49,666 nucleotides of DNA from CAKSQF01 sp051867925 (GTDB lineage Bacteria > Bacillota > Clostridia > Oscillospirales > CAG-272). Positions 41,061-49,584 of the stretch are shown in pieces. Every line of letters begins with the position of its first letter. Position 1 is the first letter of the stretch. The notes below the pieces were generated by a model, which saw only the letters and a program-made list of their open reading frames with translations, had not been told where the DNA came from and ran no database searches. The translations under genes were made by a program, and so were the position numbers. Location: assembly GCA_051867925.1 (NCBI GenBank), contig JBJDZI010000072.1, positions 1-49,666 of the forward strand, written 5' to 3'.

Positions 41061-42359
41061 TCATTTTTTTCGATCATCCGTGGAAGGATTGTCGATGAGC
41101 GCGCCGCTCTCGGAAAAACGGGAGCCGTGGCAAGGACAGTCCCAGGAATGCTCCTGCCGATTGTATTTCAGCGCACAACCAAGGTGCGGACAGCGGGGAA
41201 CGGTTGGCGTCAGCAGACCGATCATCGACTCTGCCGCATTGATCGCCAGTTGAGGATGCAATATAGATCTGGAAGGAGAGAAGAGCAATGCGTATCGGTT
41301 TTCCTTTCCTTGGATCAGATCAGAGAGAATCATAGCGGCAACCATGGAGGAGGTGATCCCCCACTTGTTGAAGCCCGTTGCCACATAGAGATCGGGCGTG
41401 CGCTTGGAGTATTGCCCGATATAAGGCATACCGTCCAGACTCATACAGTCTTGAGTGGCCCATCGTGCCACTTCTTTGGCACCCCTGTAATGGCGGCTGG
41501 CAAAATCGGCAAGTTCCTGCCAATTTCCGCCCCGTTTGCCCGTGCGATGACTGCCGCCTCCCAACAGCAGCAGATCACCGCAGTTGCGGAAAGAAAGCCC
41601 CGTTTTCGATTCGTCCAAATAGATTCCTTTCACATCGGGTGCATTTTGAAGGGCAATCACATAGGAGCGATGCTGAAAGAGCTTTATATAATAACTGCCG
41701 TGCTTGTTGAGAAAAGGGAAGTGGGTAGCGACGATGATCTTCTTCGCTTGAATCGTTCCGTGATTGGTGCGGACTGCTCCCGGCATAAGTTCCGTCACCT
41801 TGGTATGTTCCATGATGCGAAGTCCCGTAGCAATGCCGTAGGCAAATTTCAGCGGATGAAACTGCCCTTGTCCCGCTACGCGCACGGCGCCTGCCACCGA
41901 AAACGGCAGGGGCAGATCGGTGACCGATTCCGCCGGAATGCCCAGTTTGTGATACGCCTCTACTTCCGCTTGGATCTTACGGCGATTGGTCAGCGAATAG
42001 ACGAAGGCATCCTTCTGCTCATAATCGCAGTCGACGGTTTGGCAGAGCTTGTGGTATTGGGTCAGTGCTGACCGATTGGCGTCCAAATACATCCGCGCGT
42101 CAGCCATTCCCAATTGACGGATCAGCCGATCGTAAATCAGACCGTGCTGAAAGGTAATTTTGGCAGTGGTGTTTTGCGTAATGCCGCTGCAAATGCGATC
42201 AGCCTCCACCAGCCTGTAATCTACCCCCGCGGCATCCAGAAAATAGGCGCACAAAATGCCCGCCAGTCCGCCGCCGATGATGAGCACGTCGGTTTGCAGA
42301 TCCTTTTGTTGCGCGTCAAAATGCGGACGCTCCGCGTTGTTTGTCCAAATGGAGTTCAT
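41061..42359 (-). CDS. FAD-dependent oxidoreductase with C-terminal Rieske domain (YhfW-like)
   Basis: A 432-residue protein. Residues ~22-370 form a DAO/GlpO-like FAD domain (DVLIIGGGLAGILCAYFL; a second conserved block FLNKHGSYYIKLFQHRSYVI). Near the end of this part MPYIGQYSKRTPDLYVATGF with NKWGITSSM contributes to FAD binding. The C-terminal ~50 residues hold a Rieske [2Fe-2S] motif, RCPHLGCALKYN and CPCHGSRFSESG, with two Cys and two His. B. subtilis YhfW has this fusion; its substrate is unknown, but an amine or amino-acid oxidation is plausible. The ATG at 42359 follows GAGGTGAT. It is monocistronic and divergent from a lipoprotein gene. Confidence 0.93.
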   Translation of the reverse strand: MNSIWTNNAERPHFDAQQKDLQTDVLIIGGGLAGILCAYFLDAAGVDYRLVEADRICSGITQNTTAKITFQHGLIYDRLIRQLGMADARMYLDANRSALTQYHKLCQTVDCDYEQKDAFVYSLTNRRKIQAEVEAYHKLGIPAESVTDLPLPFSVAGAVRVAGQGQFHPLKFAYGIATGLRIMEHTKVTELMPGAVRTNHGTIQAKKIIVATHFPFLNKHGSYYIKLFQHRSYVIALQNAPDVKGIYLDESKTGLSFRNCGDLLLLGGGSHRTGKRGGNWQELADFASRHYRGAKEVARWATQDCMSLDGMPYIGQYSKRTPDLYVATGFNKWGITSSMVAAMILSDLIQGKENRYALLFSPSRSILHPQLAINAAESMIGLLTPTVPRCPHLGCALKYNRQEHSWDCPCHGSRFSESGALIDNPSTDDRKK

Positions 42360-42548
42360 TCCATCACCTCTTGCGGTTAGTATGCGCAGGCAGGAGAGAA
42401 TTATAAGGGAAACCGAAAAAGAATGGATCGTGAGCGCAGAAGATGAAAATTGCGTGGGAGGATTGGTTCTGGTCACATTTTGCACAAGAAACGCTTGCTT
42501 TCAGATTAATTTATTAACGAATGTTTACAAACCGTGCATCTTTGCAGA

Positions 42549-42577
42549 TTGACAAAAGGGGTAAAATCTGTTAAAAT
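42549..42577 (+). promoter_or_regulatory. sigma-A promoter of the small lipoprotein
   Basis: TTGACA (42549-42554) and TAAAAT (42572-42577), 17-bp spacer. Confidence 0.8.
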
Positions 42578-42622
42578 ACAAGTGTAAAGATGTGTAAAAT
42601 TGAAATGAAAGGTGTGATGCAA

Positions 42623-43210
42623 ATGAAAAAAACGAACTTCAAACGAGGGGTACTCCTGCTGTTGCTTGTTTCACTTGCGCTCTTGGCTGTGACCGGATGC
42701 CAGGAACAGCCATCTGTATTTTCATCGGATGTCTCTACCACCATCAGCGGTGAGCAGAATCCTCCCATCACCGAAGATCAAAAGGATTTGATCAGCAGAT
42801 GGGAAGAGACTATGCAGAATCCCGACGATCAAACAGTACGTTTTTCCGCCGAACCGTATATCCAGAATCCGGAGTTATCTTGGTCGTACTTGTTAGACGT
42901 CGAGGTAAAAGATGGACAGATATACCTAAGTGATGTTTTATATGACAAAATCACCTATACCGAAGCGTTTGACTTGCAATGCAGCGAGGGACTGCTTTCA
43001 TTTGCAGAACATTTCGACGGTGCGATCGCACAAACGCTGGAACAGATCCTAACTCAAAAAGGTTGTTATCTGTTAGAGACAGACAGCGACAGCAAATTCG
43101 GCAAACAGATCGCAGTATACGAGATCGAATCGACTTATTTCTTTGTCCATTTTTACGGAAACAGCGAAGTAGTGCGGATACACTTCGCAAGAAGCAATCC
43201 CGGCACATAA
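42623..43210 (+). CDS. small lipoprotein of unknown function
   Basis: A 195-residue exported protein with a signal peptide (RGVLLLLLVSLALLAVTGC, lipobox VTGC). The mature part has a short Ser/Thr-rich linker and a mixed alpha/beta domain starting around TEDQKDLISRWEETM. No known family is recognised. Only one Cys remains after the lipobox region apart from those in DLQCSEG and KGCYLL, which might form a disulfide. The start at 42623 follows AAAGGTG; ATGs at 42590, 42605 and 42617 are in frame but less well placed. It is transcribed alone and convergently with the polyamine operon. Confidence 0.78.
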   Translation: MKKTNFKRGVLLLLLVSLALLAVTGCQEQPSVFSSDVSTTISGEQNPPITEDQKDLISRWEETMQNPDDQTVRFSAEPYIQNPELSWSYLLDVEVKDGQIYLSDVLYDKITYTEAFDLQCSEGLLSFAEHFDGAIAQTLEQILTQKGCYLLETDSDSKFGKQIAVYEIESTYFFVHFYGNSEVVRIHFARSNPGT

Positions 43211-43415
43211 TTTCATAAGTGTGCATGATTCGTCCCAAGAACGCTTGCTTGCGTATTATGCGAAGGAAATAGTGGTGGGATGAAAGCGAGAAAATGGTGA
43301 TTGGGCTATTTCGCGCTTACCTCTGTGCAGGCGAGCACAGTACACAGGAAATGCCTGTTACATAGTAGCAAGATAGCCACCTCCATCAAATTAATCCCGA
43401 ACTTCAAATCAAAAA

Positions 43416-43450
43416 CCCGAAGAATTCGCTGGAAATCTTCGGGTTTTGTT
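43416..43450. terminator. bidirectional terminator of the lipoprotein gene and polyamine operon
   Basis: An 8-bp stem (CCCGAAGA with TCTTCGGG) has T-rich tracts on the plus side (TTTTGTTTTT) and five T on the minus side. It lies between the convergent lipoprotein and decarboxylase genes. The rest of the 253-base gap shows no gene. Confidence 0.82.
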
Positions 43451-43463
43451 TTTCTGTTCGCAA

Positions 43464-44660
43464 TTATTTTCCAAGCCTCAGTTTGAAGTCGTGATACCCA
43501 AAATCGGTGAGTTGGGTCACCCCTCCGTCACGGCTCAGCTTGTAGATATTGGGCAAGGGCATACCGTTAAAGGTGTTGTTCTTGCAGGTCGTGTAGATTG
43601 CCATATCGCCGAAGATCAGATAATCGCCGATGCCAAGCGGTGCGTCGAAACTGTACGTGCCGATCACGTCTCCCGAAAGGCAAGTGGGGCCCGCTAATCG
43701 GTAGGCGTGCGGTTTCGCTCCGCTTCGACTGGCACCGATCAGGGGAGGGGTGTAGGGCATTTCGATCACATCGGGCATATGGCAGGCGGCACTGGTGTCA
43801 AGAATGGCGATTTTGGTGTCCCCGTTCTCAACGATGTCAAGCACGCGGCTGAAAAGATAGCCTGCGTTTAATGCTACGGCTTCTCCCGGTTCGAGATATA
43901 CGCAGAGATCCCACTTGTTTTGTGCATAACAGACGAGGGTTTCCAACCGCCGTCTATCGTAATCCGATGCGGTGATATGATGCCCGCCTCCCATATTGAG
44001 CCATTTCATACGGGGGAGAATATCGCCAAAGCCTTTTTCTACGGCGCGCAAGGTGGTTTCCAGCGCATCGGAATTTTGTTCACAAAGCGTATGAAAATGA
44101 AGTCCGTCGAGCATGGAAAAGAGTGAGTCCGTCATTTCACGATCCCAAACGGCGCGGGTGACGCCCAGCCGGCTCCCTTTGGCGCAGGGGTCGTATATTT
44201 CGTGCCCTTCTTGTGTGGAATATTCCGGATTGATCCGCAGTCCGATGCTCATACCCTTTTCCTTGGCATATTTGCCGAATTTTTTGAGTTGATGGACGGA
44301 ATTAAACACGATATGGTCTGCGTATTGCAGAAGCTTGTCAAACTCGTCATCACGGTAAGCAGCGCAGAAAATGTGAACCTCGCCCTGTGGCATTTCCTCA
44401 GCGCCCAGTCTTGCCTCGTAAAGCCCGCTTGCTTCAGTTCCCGACAAGTAAGGCGACAGGAGAGGGTAAAAATCGTAGTTGGAAAAGGCTTTTTGCGCAA
44501 GCAGGATTTTGCATCCCGTATGCTCGATCACCGACGACAGAATTCTTGCGTTTTCCTCAAGCCTGCCTTCGTCGATGACATAGCATGGCGTTTTGAGTTC
44601 GGAAAGGAGATCCGAACTGAGTTTGCCGTTCAATCCTTGAAAGATTTGCCGGTTTTCCAT
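43464..44660 (-). CDS. nspC: carboxynorspermidine/carboxyspermidine decarboxylase
   Basis: A 398-residue PLP-dependent decarboxylase of the alanine-racemase fold. It removes CO2 from carboxyspermidine (or carboxynorspermidine) to give spermidine (or norspermidine). The PLP lysine is in ILLAQKAFSNY. Other motifs: RINPEYST, HFHTLCEQNSDAL, LNMGGGHHIT and LEPGEAVALNAGY. AGPTCLSGDVIGTY near the C-terminus matches the active-site Cys region of this family. The start codon shares one base with the stop of the dehydrogenase gene (TGATG), so the two enzymes are coupled. It is the last gene of the polyamine operon. Confidence 0.94.
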   Translation of the reverse strand: MENRQIFQGLNGKLSSDLLSELKTPCYVIDEGRLEENARILSSVIEHTGCKILLAQKAFSNYDFYPLLSPYLSGTEASGLYEARLGAEEMPQGEVHIFCAAYRDDEFDKLLQYADHIVFNSVHQLKKFGKYAKEKGMSIGLRINPEYSTQEGHEIYDPCAKGSRLGVTRAVWDREMTDSLFSMLDGLHFHTLCEQNSDALETTLRAVEKGFGDILPRMKWLNMGGGHHITASDYDRRRLETLVCYAQNKWDLCVYLEPGEAVALNAGYLFSRVLDIVENGDTKIAILDTSAACHMPDVIEMPYTPPLIGASRSGAKPHAYRLAGPTCLSGDVIGTYSFDAPLGIGDYLIFGDMAIYTTCKNNTFNGMPLPNIYKLSRDGGVTQLTDFGYHDFKLRLGK

Positions 44661-45919
44661 CAGTCTACCAAAACAGGGGAGTGATTTTCGCTGCGGGGCA
44701 GACCGTACTGATCCAGTGCATCGAGGAAAGGATCGGGATCGAATTCTTCCACGGTATAAACGCCTGCTTTGTTCCACTTCCCGGTCAAAAGCATCAGCGC
44801 ACCGCACATGGCAGGAACGCCTGTGGTGTAACTGATCGCCTGACTTTCCACCTCTTTGTAGCATTCCTGATGGTCGCAGATATTGTAGATGTAATAGGAC
44901 TTCTCCTTGCCGTCCTTTTTGCCGGTAAAGATGCATCCGATATTGGTCTTTCCGTGGGTGCGGGGACCAAGGCTTGCGGGATCGGGGAGGAGTGCTTTGA
45001 GGAACTTGATGGGCACGATCTCCCGTCCTTCAAAAGTGATGGGCGTAGTGGAGAGCATCCCCGCGTTTTCCAGGCATCGCATATGGGTCAGATAACTCTG
45101 TCCGAAGGTCATAAAGAAGCGGATCCGTTTCACTTCGGGGAGGTTTTGCGCCAGCGATTCGATTTCCTCGTGATGCAGAAGATACATATCCTTCTGCCCG
45201 ACCTCGTCAAAGTCGTACCGGCGCTTGATGCTCATGGCGGGGATTTCCACCCATTTGCCGTTTTCGATGTAACTGCCGGGAGCGGAAACCTCACGCAGAT
45301 TGACCTCGGGATTGAAATTGGTGGCAAAGGGATAGCCGTGGTCGCCGCCGTTGCAGTCCAGAATGTCGATGGTGTCGATGGTGTCAAATTCGTGCTTTTT
45401 AGCGTATGCACAATATGCCTGCGTTACACCGGGGTCGAAGCCGCAACCAAGCAGGGCGGTAAGCCCCGCTTGTTCGAATTTTTCGCGGTAAGCCCATTGC
45501 CAGCTGTAATCGAAATAGGCGGAAAAGCCCAACTCTTTGCACCTTTTCTCGTAAATTTCTCTCCATGCGGGATCGTCCGTATCTTCGGGTTCGTAATTTG
45601 CTGTATCCATATAGTTCACGCCGCAAGCAAGACAAGCGTCCATGATGGTCAGATCCTGATAGGGCAGGGCGATGTTCATCACAAGGTCGGGCTTGTAAGA
45701 ATTGATCAGATCGATCAACCGATTTACATCGTCCGCATCCACCTGTGCCGTGGTGATTTGTGTGGAGGTCTTGCCTTTCAGCGCATTTGCCAGCGCATCG
45801 CATTTGGACTTCGTGCGACTGGCGATACAAAGCTCAGTGAATACCTCGTCTGCCTGACAACATTTTCTGATTGCTACATTTGCGACACCGCCGCATCCGA
45901 TGACTAAAACTCTGCTCAT
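44660..45919 (-). CDS. carboxynorspermidine/carboxyspermidine dehydrogenase (saccharopine dehydrogenase family)
   Basis: A 419-residue NADPH-dependent enzyme that condenses aspartate semialdehyde with putrescine to carboxyspermidine, or with diaminopropane to carboxynorspermidine. The N-terminal Rossmann fold starts VLVIGCGGVANVAIRKC. Family-typical parts include VMNIALPYQDLTIMDACL, NYMDTANYEPED, LLGCGFDPGVTQAY and DILDCNGGDHGYPFATNF. Because agmatinase in the same operon makes putrescine, carboxyspermidine is the likelier product. The start follows AAGGAGA. It lies 13 bases after the agmatinase gene and is coupled to the decarboxylase that follows. Confidence 0.94.
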   Translation of the reverse strand: MSRVLVIGCGGVANVAIRKCCQADEVFTELCIASRTKSKCDALANALKGKTSTQITTAQVDADDVNRLIDLINSYKPDLVMNIALPYQDLTIMDACLACGVNYMDTANYEPEDTDDPAWREIYEKRCKELGFSAYFDYSWQWAYREKFEQAGLTALLGCGFDPGVTQAYCAYAKKHEFDTIDTIDILDCNGGDHGYPFATNFNPEVNLREVSAPGSYIENGKWVEIPAMSIKRRYDFDEVGQKDMYLLHHEEIESLAQNLPEVKRIRFFMTFGQSYLTHMRCLENAGMLSTTPITFEGREIVPIKFLKALLPDPASLGPRTHGKTNIGCIFTGKKDGKEKSYYIYNICDHQECYKEVESQAISYTTGVPAMCGALMLLTGKWNKAGVYTVEEFDPDPFLDALDQYGLPRSENHSPVLVD

Positions 45920-45932
45920 TTTTAGATTCTCC

Positions 45933-46799
45933 TTAGTTTGAATATGATTTGTAGATTGCCAAAAGCATTTCTCTTAAAATTTTGCAGGCGACTGCGGTAG
46001 ACGCACCGCTTGCATCCAGCATGGGAGCCAGTTCGTTGATGTCCGCGCCCACGATATTCGTCTTGCTGACGGTCAGAATGGCAGACAGCAGCTCCATAAA
46101 ACTGACTCCACCCGCCTCGGGCGTACCCGTTCCGCAGAAGAGGGAAGGGTCAAGACAGTCGAGATCGACGCTGAGATAGACGGGGGTATGCTCCGAAGCC
46201 AATTGGTTTGCCAGCCGATCAAGTCCGTCAAAATTGAATTTGTGCAGATCGGTGTGACCTGCGGCAAATTCAAACTCCGCCCTCTCCCCGCTTCGGATAC
46301 AGAATTGATGGATCTTTTGATCTCCCACCAATTCGTAGCACCGCCGCATCACGCAGGCGTGGCTGAGTTTTGCGCCGAGATAATTGTCCCGCAGGTCTGC
46401 GTGCGCATCAAAATGGATGATCTGCAAATCCGGATACTTTGCCCAAGCGGCTCTGACCGTTCCCAGCGTGACCAGATGCTCGCCGCCGATCAGAAAGGGC
46501 AGTTTCCCGTCTGTCAGAATTTCGGCGGTCTTGCACTCAATATCCTGCAAGGCCGATTCGGCAGAGCCAAAGCAAAGTTCCAGATCGCCCGAGTCGAAAA
46601 TACTCGTGTCACAGAGGTCTTTGTCTTGATAGGGGCTGTAAGTTTCAATACCGAAACTTTCGTGGCGAATCGCCGACGAGCCGAATCTTGCTCCGGGGCG
46701 AAAACTGGTGGTGGAATCAAAAGGCGCGCCGAACAAGACGATTTTGGCATCCCGATACTCGCTGTCGCACCCGATAAAGGTTTCTACATTCTGTTTCAC
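45933..46799 (-). CDS. speB: agmatinase
   Basis: A 288-residue ureohydrolase converting agmatine to putrescine and urea at a two-manganese site. Metal-ligand motifs are IGGEHLVTLG, HFDAHADLRD and YLSVDLDCLDPS. NYLGAKLSHACVMRR supplies the conserved substrate loop. The start is a GTG at 46799 that shares one base with the stop of the aminopropyltransferase gene (TAGTG), with GGAGG just upstream. It is third in the operon and takes its substrate from the arginine decarboxylase at the head. Arginase or formimidoglutamase activity is less likely in this context. Confidence 0.95.
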   Translation of the reverse strand: MKQNVETFIGCDSEYRDAKIVLFGAPFDSTTSFRPGARFGSSAIRHESFGIETYSPYQDKDLCDTSIFDSGDLELCFGSAESALQDIECKTAEILTDGKLPFLIGGEHLVTLGTVRAAWAKYPDLQIIHFDAHADLRDNYLGAKLSHACVMRRCYELVGDQKIHQFCIRSGERAEFEFAAGHTDLHKFNFDGLDRLANQLASEHTPVYLSVDLDCLDPSLFCGTGTPEAGGVSFMELLSAILTVSKTNIVGADINELAPMLDASGASTAVACKILREMLLAIYKSYSN

Positions 46800-47650
46800 T
46801 ATTCTACCTCCTCAAGCATCTTTTCCAGATATGCCGGTAAGTAAAACGAACCGACGTGCAATTTCGTGGTGTAGTATTTGGTGCTGAGATGCAGGCTTTT
46901 CCAGCGGTTTTCGTCAAAATCGTTGATGGGATGGTATTTTTTGCTGGCAAAGCCGAACAGCCAATATCCTGCGGCATAGGTCGGGATGTGGGCTTGATAC
47001 ACGCGGCTGATGGGAAAGGTGTTGACGATCCGCTTATGGCTTCGTTGCATGGCATCCGCATCCTGCTTGTAGAAGGGACTGCCTTGCTGGGTCACCATAA
47101 TTCCGTCCTCATGGAGCGCATTGTAACAAATCCCGTAAAATTCTCTTGTAAAATACCCCTCGGAAGGACCGAAAGGATCGTTGGAATCGACGATGATCAG
47201 ATCGTATTCATTCTTGCACCGTCTGATAAAACGGAGCGCGTTATCGAAATAAATATGCACTCTGCTGTCGTCAAGTTTGCAAGCGTTTTCGGGAAGATAG
47301 GCGCGGCAGGCGTCGATGACCTGTCCGTCCATCTCTACTAAATCTATGCGCCGAACGCTTTCGTACCTCGTCAGTTCCTTCACCACACCGCCGTCCCCTG
47401 CGCCGATGACCAGAACGTCTTGCACGTTTGGATGAACCGACATGGGAATGTGCGTGATCATTTCGTCGTAAATAAATTCGTCCCGCTCGGTCAGCATCAC
47501 GTTCCCGTCCAGCGCCAGTACACGCCCGAATTCCGGCGTATCGAAAATATCAATCTGCTGATACTCGCTATTGCACGAATACAGATGCCTGGTCACTCGG
47601 AGACTGTGCTTGACGTCGGGTGCGTGATATTCGCTAAACCACAGATCCAT
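46799..47650 (-). CDS. speE: spermidine synthase-like aminopropyltransferase
   Basis: A 283-residue protein of the SpeE family, which transfers an aminopropyl group from decarboxylated S-adenosylmethionine to putrescine. The SAM-type motif VLVIGAGDGGVVKEL and the acidic VEMDGQVIDAC are present. Two usually conserved places differ. DSTDP reads DSNDPFGPSEGYF. The loop that normally reads ESP after Gln reads QQGSPFYKQD, so the Glu is replaced by Gly. It sits between arginine decarboxylase and agmatinase with one-base overlaps on both sides. No speD for decarboxylated SAM is in the window. Altered substrate or product is possible. Confidence 0.9.
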   Translation of the reverse strand: MDLWFSEYHAPDVKHSLRVTRHLYSCNSEYQQIDIFDTPEFGRVLALDGNVMLTERDEFIYDEMITHIPMSVHPNVQDVLVIGAGDGGVVKELTRYESVRRIDLVEMDGQVIDACRAYLPENACKLDDSRVHIYFDNALRFIRRCKNEYDLIIVDSNDPFGPSEGYFTREFYGICYNALHEDGIMVTQQGSPFYKQDADAMQRSHKRIVNTFPISRVYQAHIPTYAAGYWLFGFASKKYHPINDFDENRWKSLHLSTKYYTTKLHVGSFYLPAYLEKMLEEVE

Positions 47651-49119
47651 CAGAAAATTCCTCCTTTGTCTAATACATTGAGCCGTTCAATTTGGGGATC
47701 TTCGGGGCCTGTCATGGAACAGCCCTTCGCTTTGGCATATTGAATGTAATCGAGAATCTCTTTCGTGATGCGCTCCCCGGGAGCCAGAATGGGGATGCCG
47801 GGAGGATAGCACATCACAAACTCGCTGCACACAAATCCCACGCTTTGCTCCAGCGGAATGCTTTTCTTTCGGGAATAAAAGGCATCCTGCGGACTGCATA
47901 CCACCTCAGGATCGATGTATTCTTGACTGAGCAGTCCATTGGAGTCTTTCCCGTATCTGCGGCGGATTTCGGCAAGGGCGCTGACCAGGCGTTCCAGTTC
48001 CTGCATACGGTCGCCGATGGAAAGGTAGGCGAGGATGTTGCCGATGTCGCCGAATTCGATCTGAATGTCGTACTCGTCACGGAGGATATCGTAAACCTCG
48101 ATGCCTGCAAGACCGATGTCTCTGGTGTGTACGCTCAGTTTGGTGGGGTCAAAATCAAAGATGGAATCGCCGTTGATCAGTTCCTTGCCGTAGGCGTAAT
48201 AGCCGCCGACGGCGTTGATCTCCTCGCGGGCGTATTCAGCCATTTCCACCACCTTGCGGAAAACGGTCTTTCCGCGCAGAGCAAGATTCCTTCGGCTGAT
48301 GTCAAGGCTGGACATCAAAAGGTAACTTCCCGAGGTCGTCTGCGTCAGATTGATGATCTGTCTGACGTGACCGGCGTTTACCTTTGCACCGATCAGAAGC
48401 AGGCTGGACTGCGTCAGACTTCCTCCGCTTTTGTGCATGGAAACCGCCGCCATATCCGCTCCTGCCGCCATGGCGGAGACCGGCATATGTTCGCCGAAAT
48501 AAAAATGTGTACCGTGCGCCTCGTCGGCAAGACAGAGCATCCCTGCATCGTGTGCCATTTTTGCGATTGCGCGCAGATCACTGCAAATTCCGTAATAGGT
48601 GGGATTGTTCACCAGCACCGCAACAGCGTCGGGATTTTCCTCGATCGCCCGCTTTACCTGTGCCCGACTCATTCCCAACGAAATACCCAACCGTCTGTCC
48701 ACATCGGGATTCACATATACAGGATGTGCGCCGCAAAGCACCAGTGCGTTGATCACGCTTCGGTGGACGTTTCGGGGCAGAATGATTTTATCTCCCCGCT
48801 TACAGCAGGAAAGCACCATACTTTGCACTGAACTGGTAGTTCCGCCCACCATCAAAAATGCGTGTGCCGCGCCGAAAGCGTCTGCAGCAAGCAATTCCGC
48901 CTCACGGATCACAGACACGGGATGGCAGAGATTGTCCAGCGGTTTCATGCTGTTGACGTCTATGCCAACGCATTTTTCGCCCAGAAAGGCGGTCAGTTCG
49001 GGATTGCCTTTCCCGTGTTTATGCCCGGGAACATCAAAGGGAACCACGCGCATATCGCGGAATTTTTCCAGCGCTTCATAGATGGGAGCGCGGGATTGGT
49101 CTAACATTTCATCTTCCAT
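47650..49119 (-). CDS. speA: arginine decarboxylase, Orn/Lys/Arg decarboxylase family (fold type I)
   Basis: A 489-residue PLP enzyme of the short, SpeA-like Orn/Lys/Arg decarboxylase group. The N-terminal signature is FDVPGHKHGKGN. The PLP site includes CLADEAHGTHFYF and SMHKSGGSLTQSS (catalytic Lys in the HK pair). The C-terminal domain ends with FVMCYPPGIPILAPGERIT. Arginine is preferred as substrate because agmatinase is in the same operon; lysine decarboxylation cannot be excluded from sequence. The ATG at 49119 follows GAGGTG; an upstream in-frame start at 49179 falls within the leader terminator. It is the first gene of the operon, preceded by a structured leader. Its stop overlaps the next start by one base. 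Confidence 0.93.
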   Translation of the reverse strand: MEDEMLDQSRAPIYEALEKFRDMRVVPFDVPGHKHGKGNPELTAFLGEKCVGIDVNSMKPLDNLCHPVSVIREAELLAADAFGAAHAFLMVGGTTSSVQSMVLSCCKRGDKIILPRNVHRSVINALVLCGAHPVYVNPDVDRRLGISLGMSRAQVKRAIEENPDAVAVLVNNPTYYGICSDLRAIAKMAHDAGMLCLADEAHGTHFYFGEHMPVSAMAAGADMAAVSMHKSGGSLTQSSLLLIGAKVNAGHVRQIINLTQTTSGSYLLMSSLDISRRNLALRGKTVFRKVVEMAEYAREEINAVGGYYAYGKELINGDSIFDFDPTKLSVHTRDIGLAGIEVYDILRDEYDIQIEFGDIGNILAYLSIGDRMQELERLVSALAEIRRRYGKDSNGLLSQEYIDPEVVCSPQDAFYSRKKSIPLEQSVGFVCSEFVMCYPPGIPILAPGERITKEILDYIQYAKAKGCSMTGPEDPQIERLNVLDKGGIF

Positions 49120-49134
49120 TTTGCACCTCAAAAC

Positions 49135-49168
49135 AAAAAAACGCAAGTTGTAAATACACAACTTGCGT
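49135..49168 (-). terminator. intrinsic terminator in the polyamine operon leader (attenuator or sRNA terminator)
   Basis: On the minus strand a perfect 11-bp stem (ACGCAAGTTGT with ACAACTTGCGT, loop GTATTT) is followed by a run of T that ends only about five bases before the GAGGTG ribosome binding site of speA. It must be bypassed for the promoter at 49556-49584 to express the operon. The 30-odd bases between T-run and ATG hold no promoter. Confidence 0.9.
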
Positions 49169-49312
49169 CTGATCTCCAAACTATACCTTTGCCGTAAATT
49201 TATGCGCGCACGAAACAGAGTTTATCCGTCCACACGGCATGAACAAAAACAATAGACAAATATCAGATATTCGGCATACAGAGTCTATATAGCAATACTA
49301 CTTTTACTACTC

Positions 49313-49514
49313 TTATTGACCATTTCACAAGTTTGCGTAAATTACGCATTTCGGTTATAAAGTAACCAACTTATAAAACTGAGCTTCTAACTCAATCAAT
49401 AAAGCGGTAAACCCGCTGGTCGGCAGTGGACCCGGCTGTCCGTATGGCCTCGACTCCGAAAGTGGAGTGGTCCTGTAAAATCGCTTCAGACTTTGATGGA
49501 ATATCATCTTGTCT
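49313..49514 (-). ncRNA. candidate structured RNA (riboswitch-like leader or small RNA)
   Basis: Between the promoter and speA, ~200 bases are densely self-complementary. Elements (plus coordinates): an interrupted stem 49488-49498 with 49505-49514; ACTCC/GGAGT hairpin 49453-49468; GGAC/GTCC hairpin 49428-49441 competing with GGTC/GACC; GCGG/CCGC hairpin 49404-49416; a GAG/CTC hairpin near 49380; a GGTTA/TAACC hairpin near 49360; GCGTA/TACGC hairpin 49335-49347; and a nine-pair long-range helix joining 49394-49402 to 49313-49321 that encloses the last three. I cannot assign a known class. The raiA-type and other clostridial structured RNAs are possibilities I could not check. No ORF with a ribosome binding site explains it. 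Confidence 0.55.
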
Positions 49515-49555
49515 TGACAAATAATATAACATGGCAAAACCAATATTATGAGGGG

Positions 49556-49584
49556 ATTATATCACAGAATGTGACAGATGTCAA
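49556..49584 (-). promoter_or_regulatory. sigma-A promoter of the structured RNA and polyamine operon
   Basis: Minus-strand TTGACA (49579-49584) and TATAAT (49556-49561), 17-bp spacer. Transcription would start near 49549, leaving a leader of about 430 bases before speA, far longer than any other in the window. The last 80 bases to the window edge are A+T-rich with no supported feature. Confidence 0.87.

Noticed and set aside
49355..49543. Short minus-strand reading frame (62 codons) inside the polyamine leader, a possible leader peptide.
   Set aside because: No ribosome binding site before it, no run of arginine or ornithine-relevant codons suggesting attenuation by translation, and it coincides with conserved-looking RNA stems.
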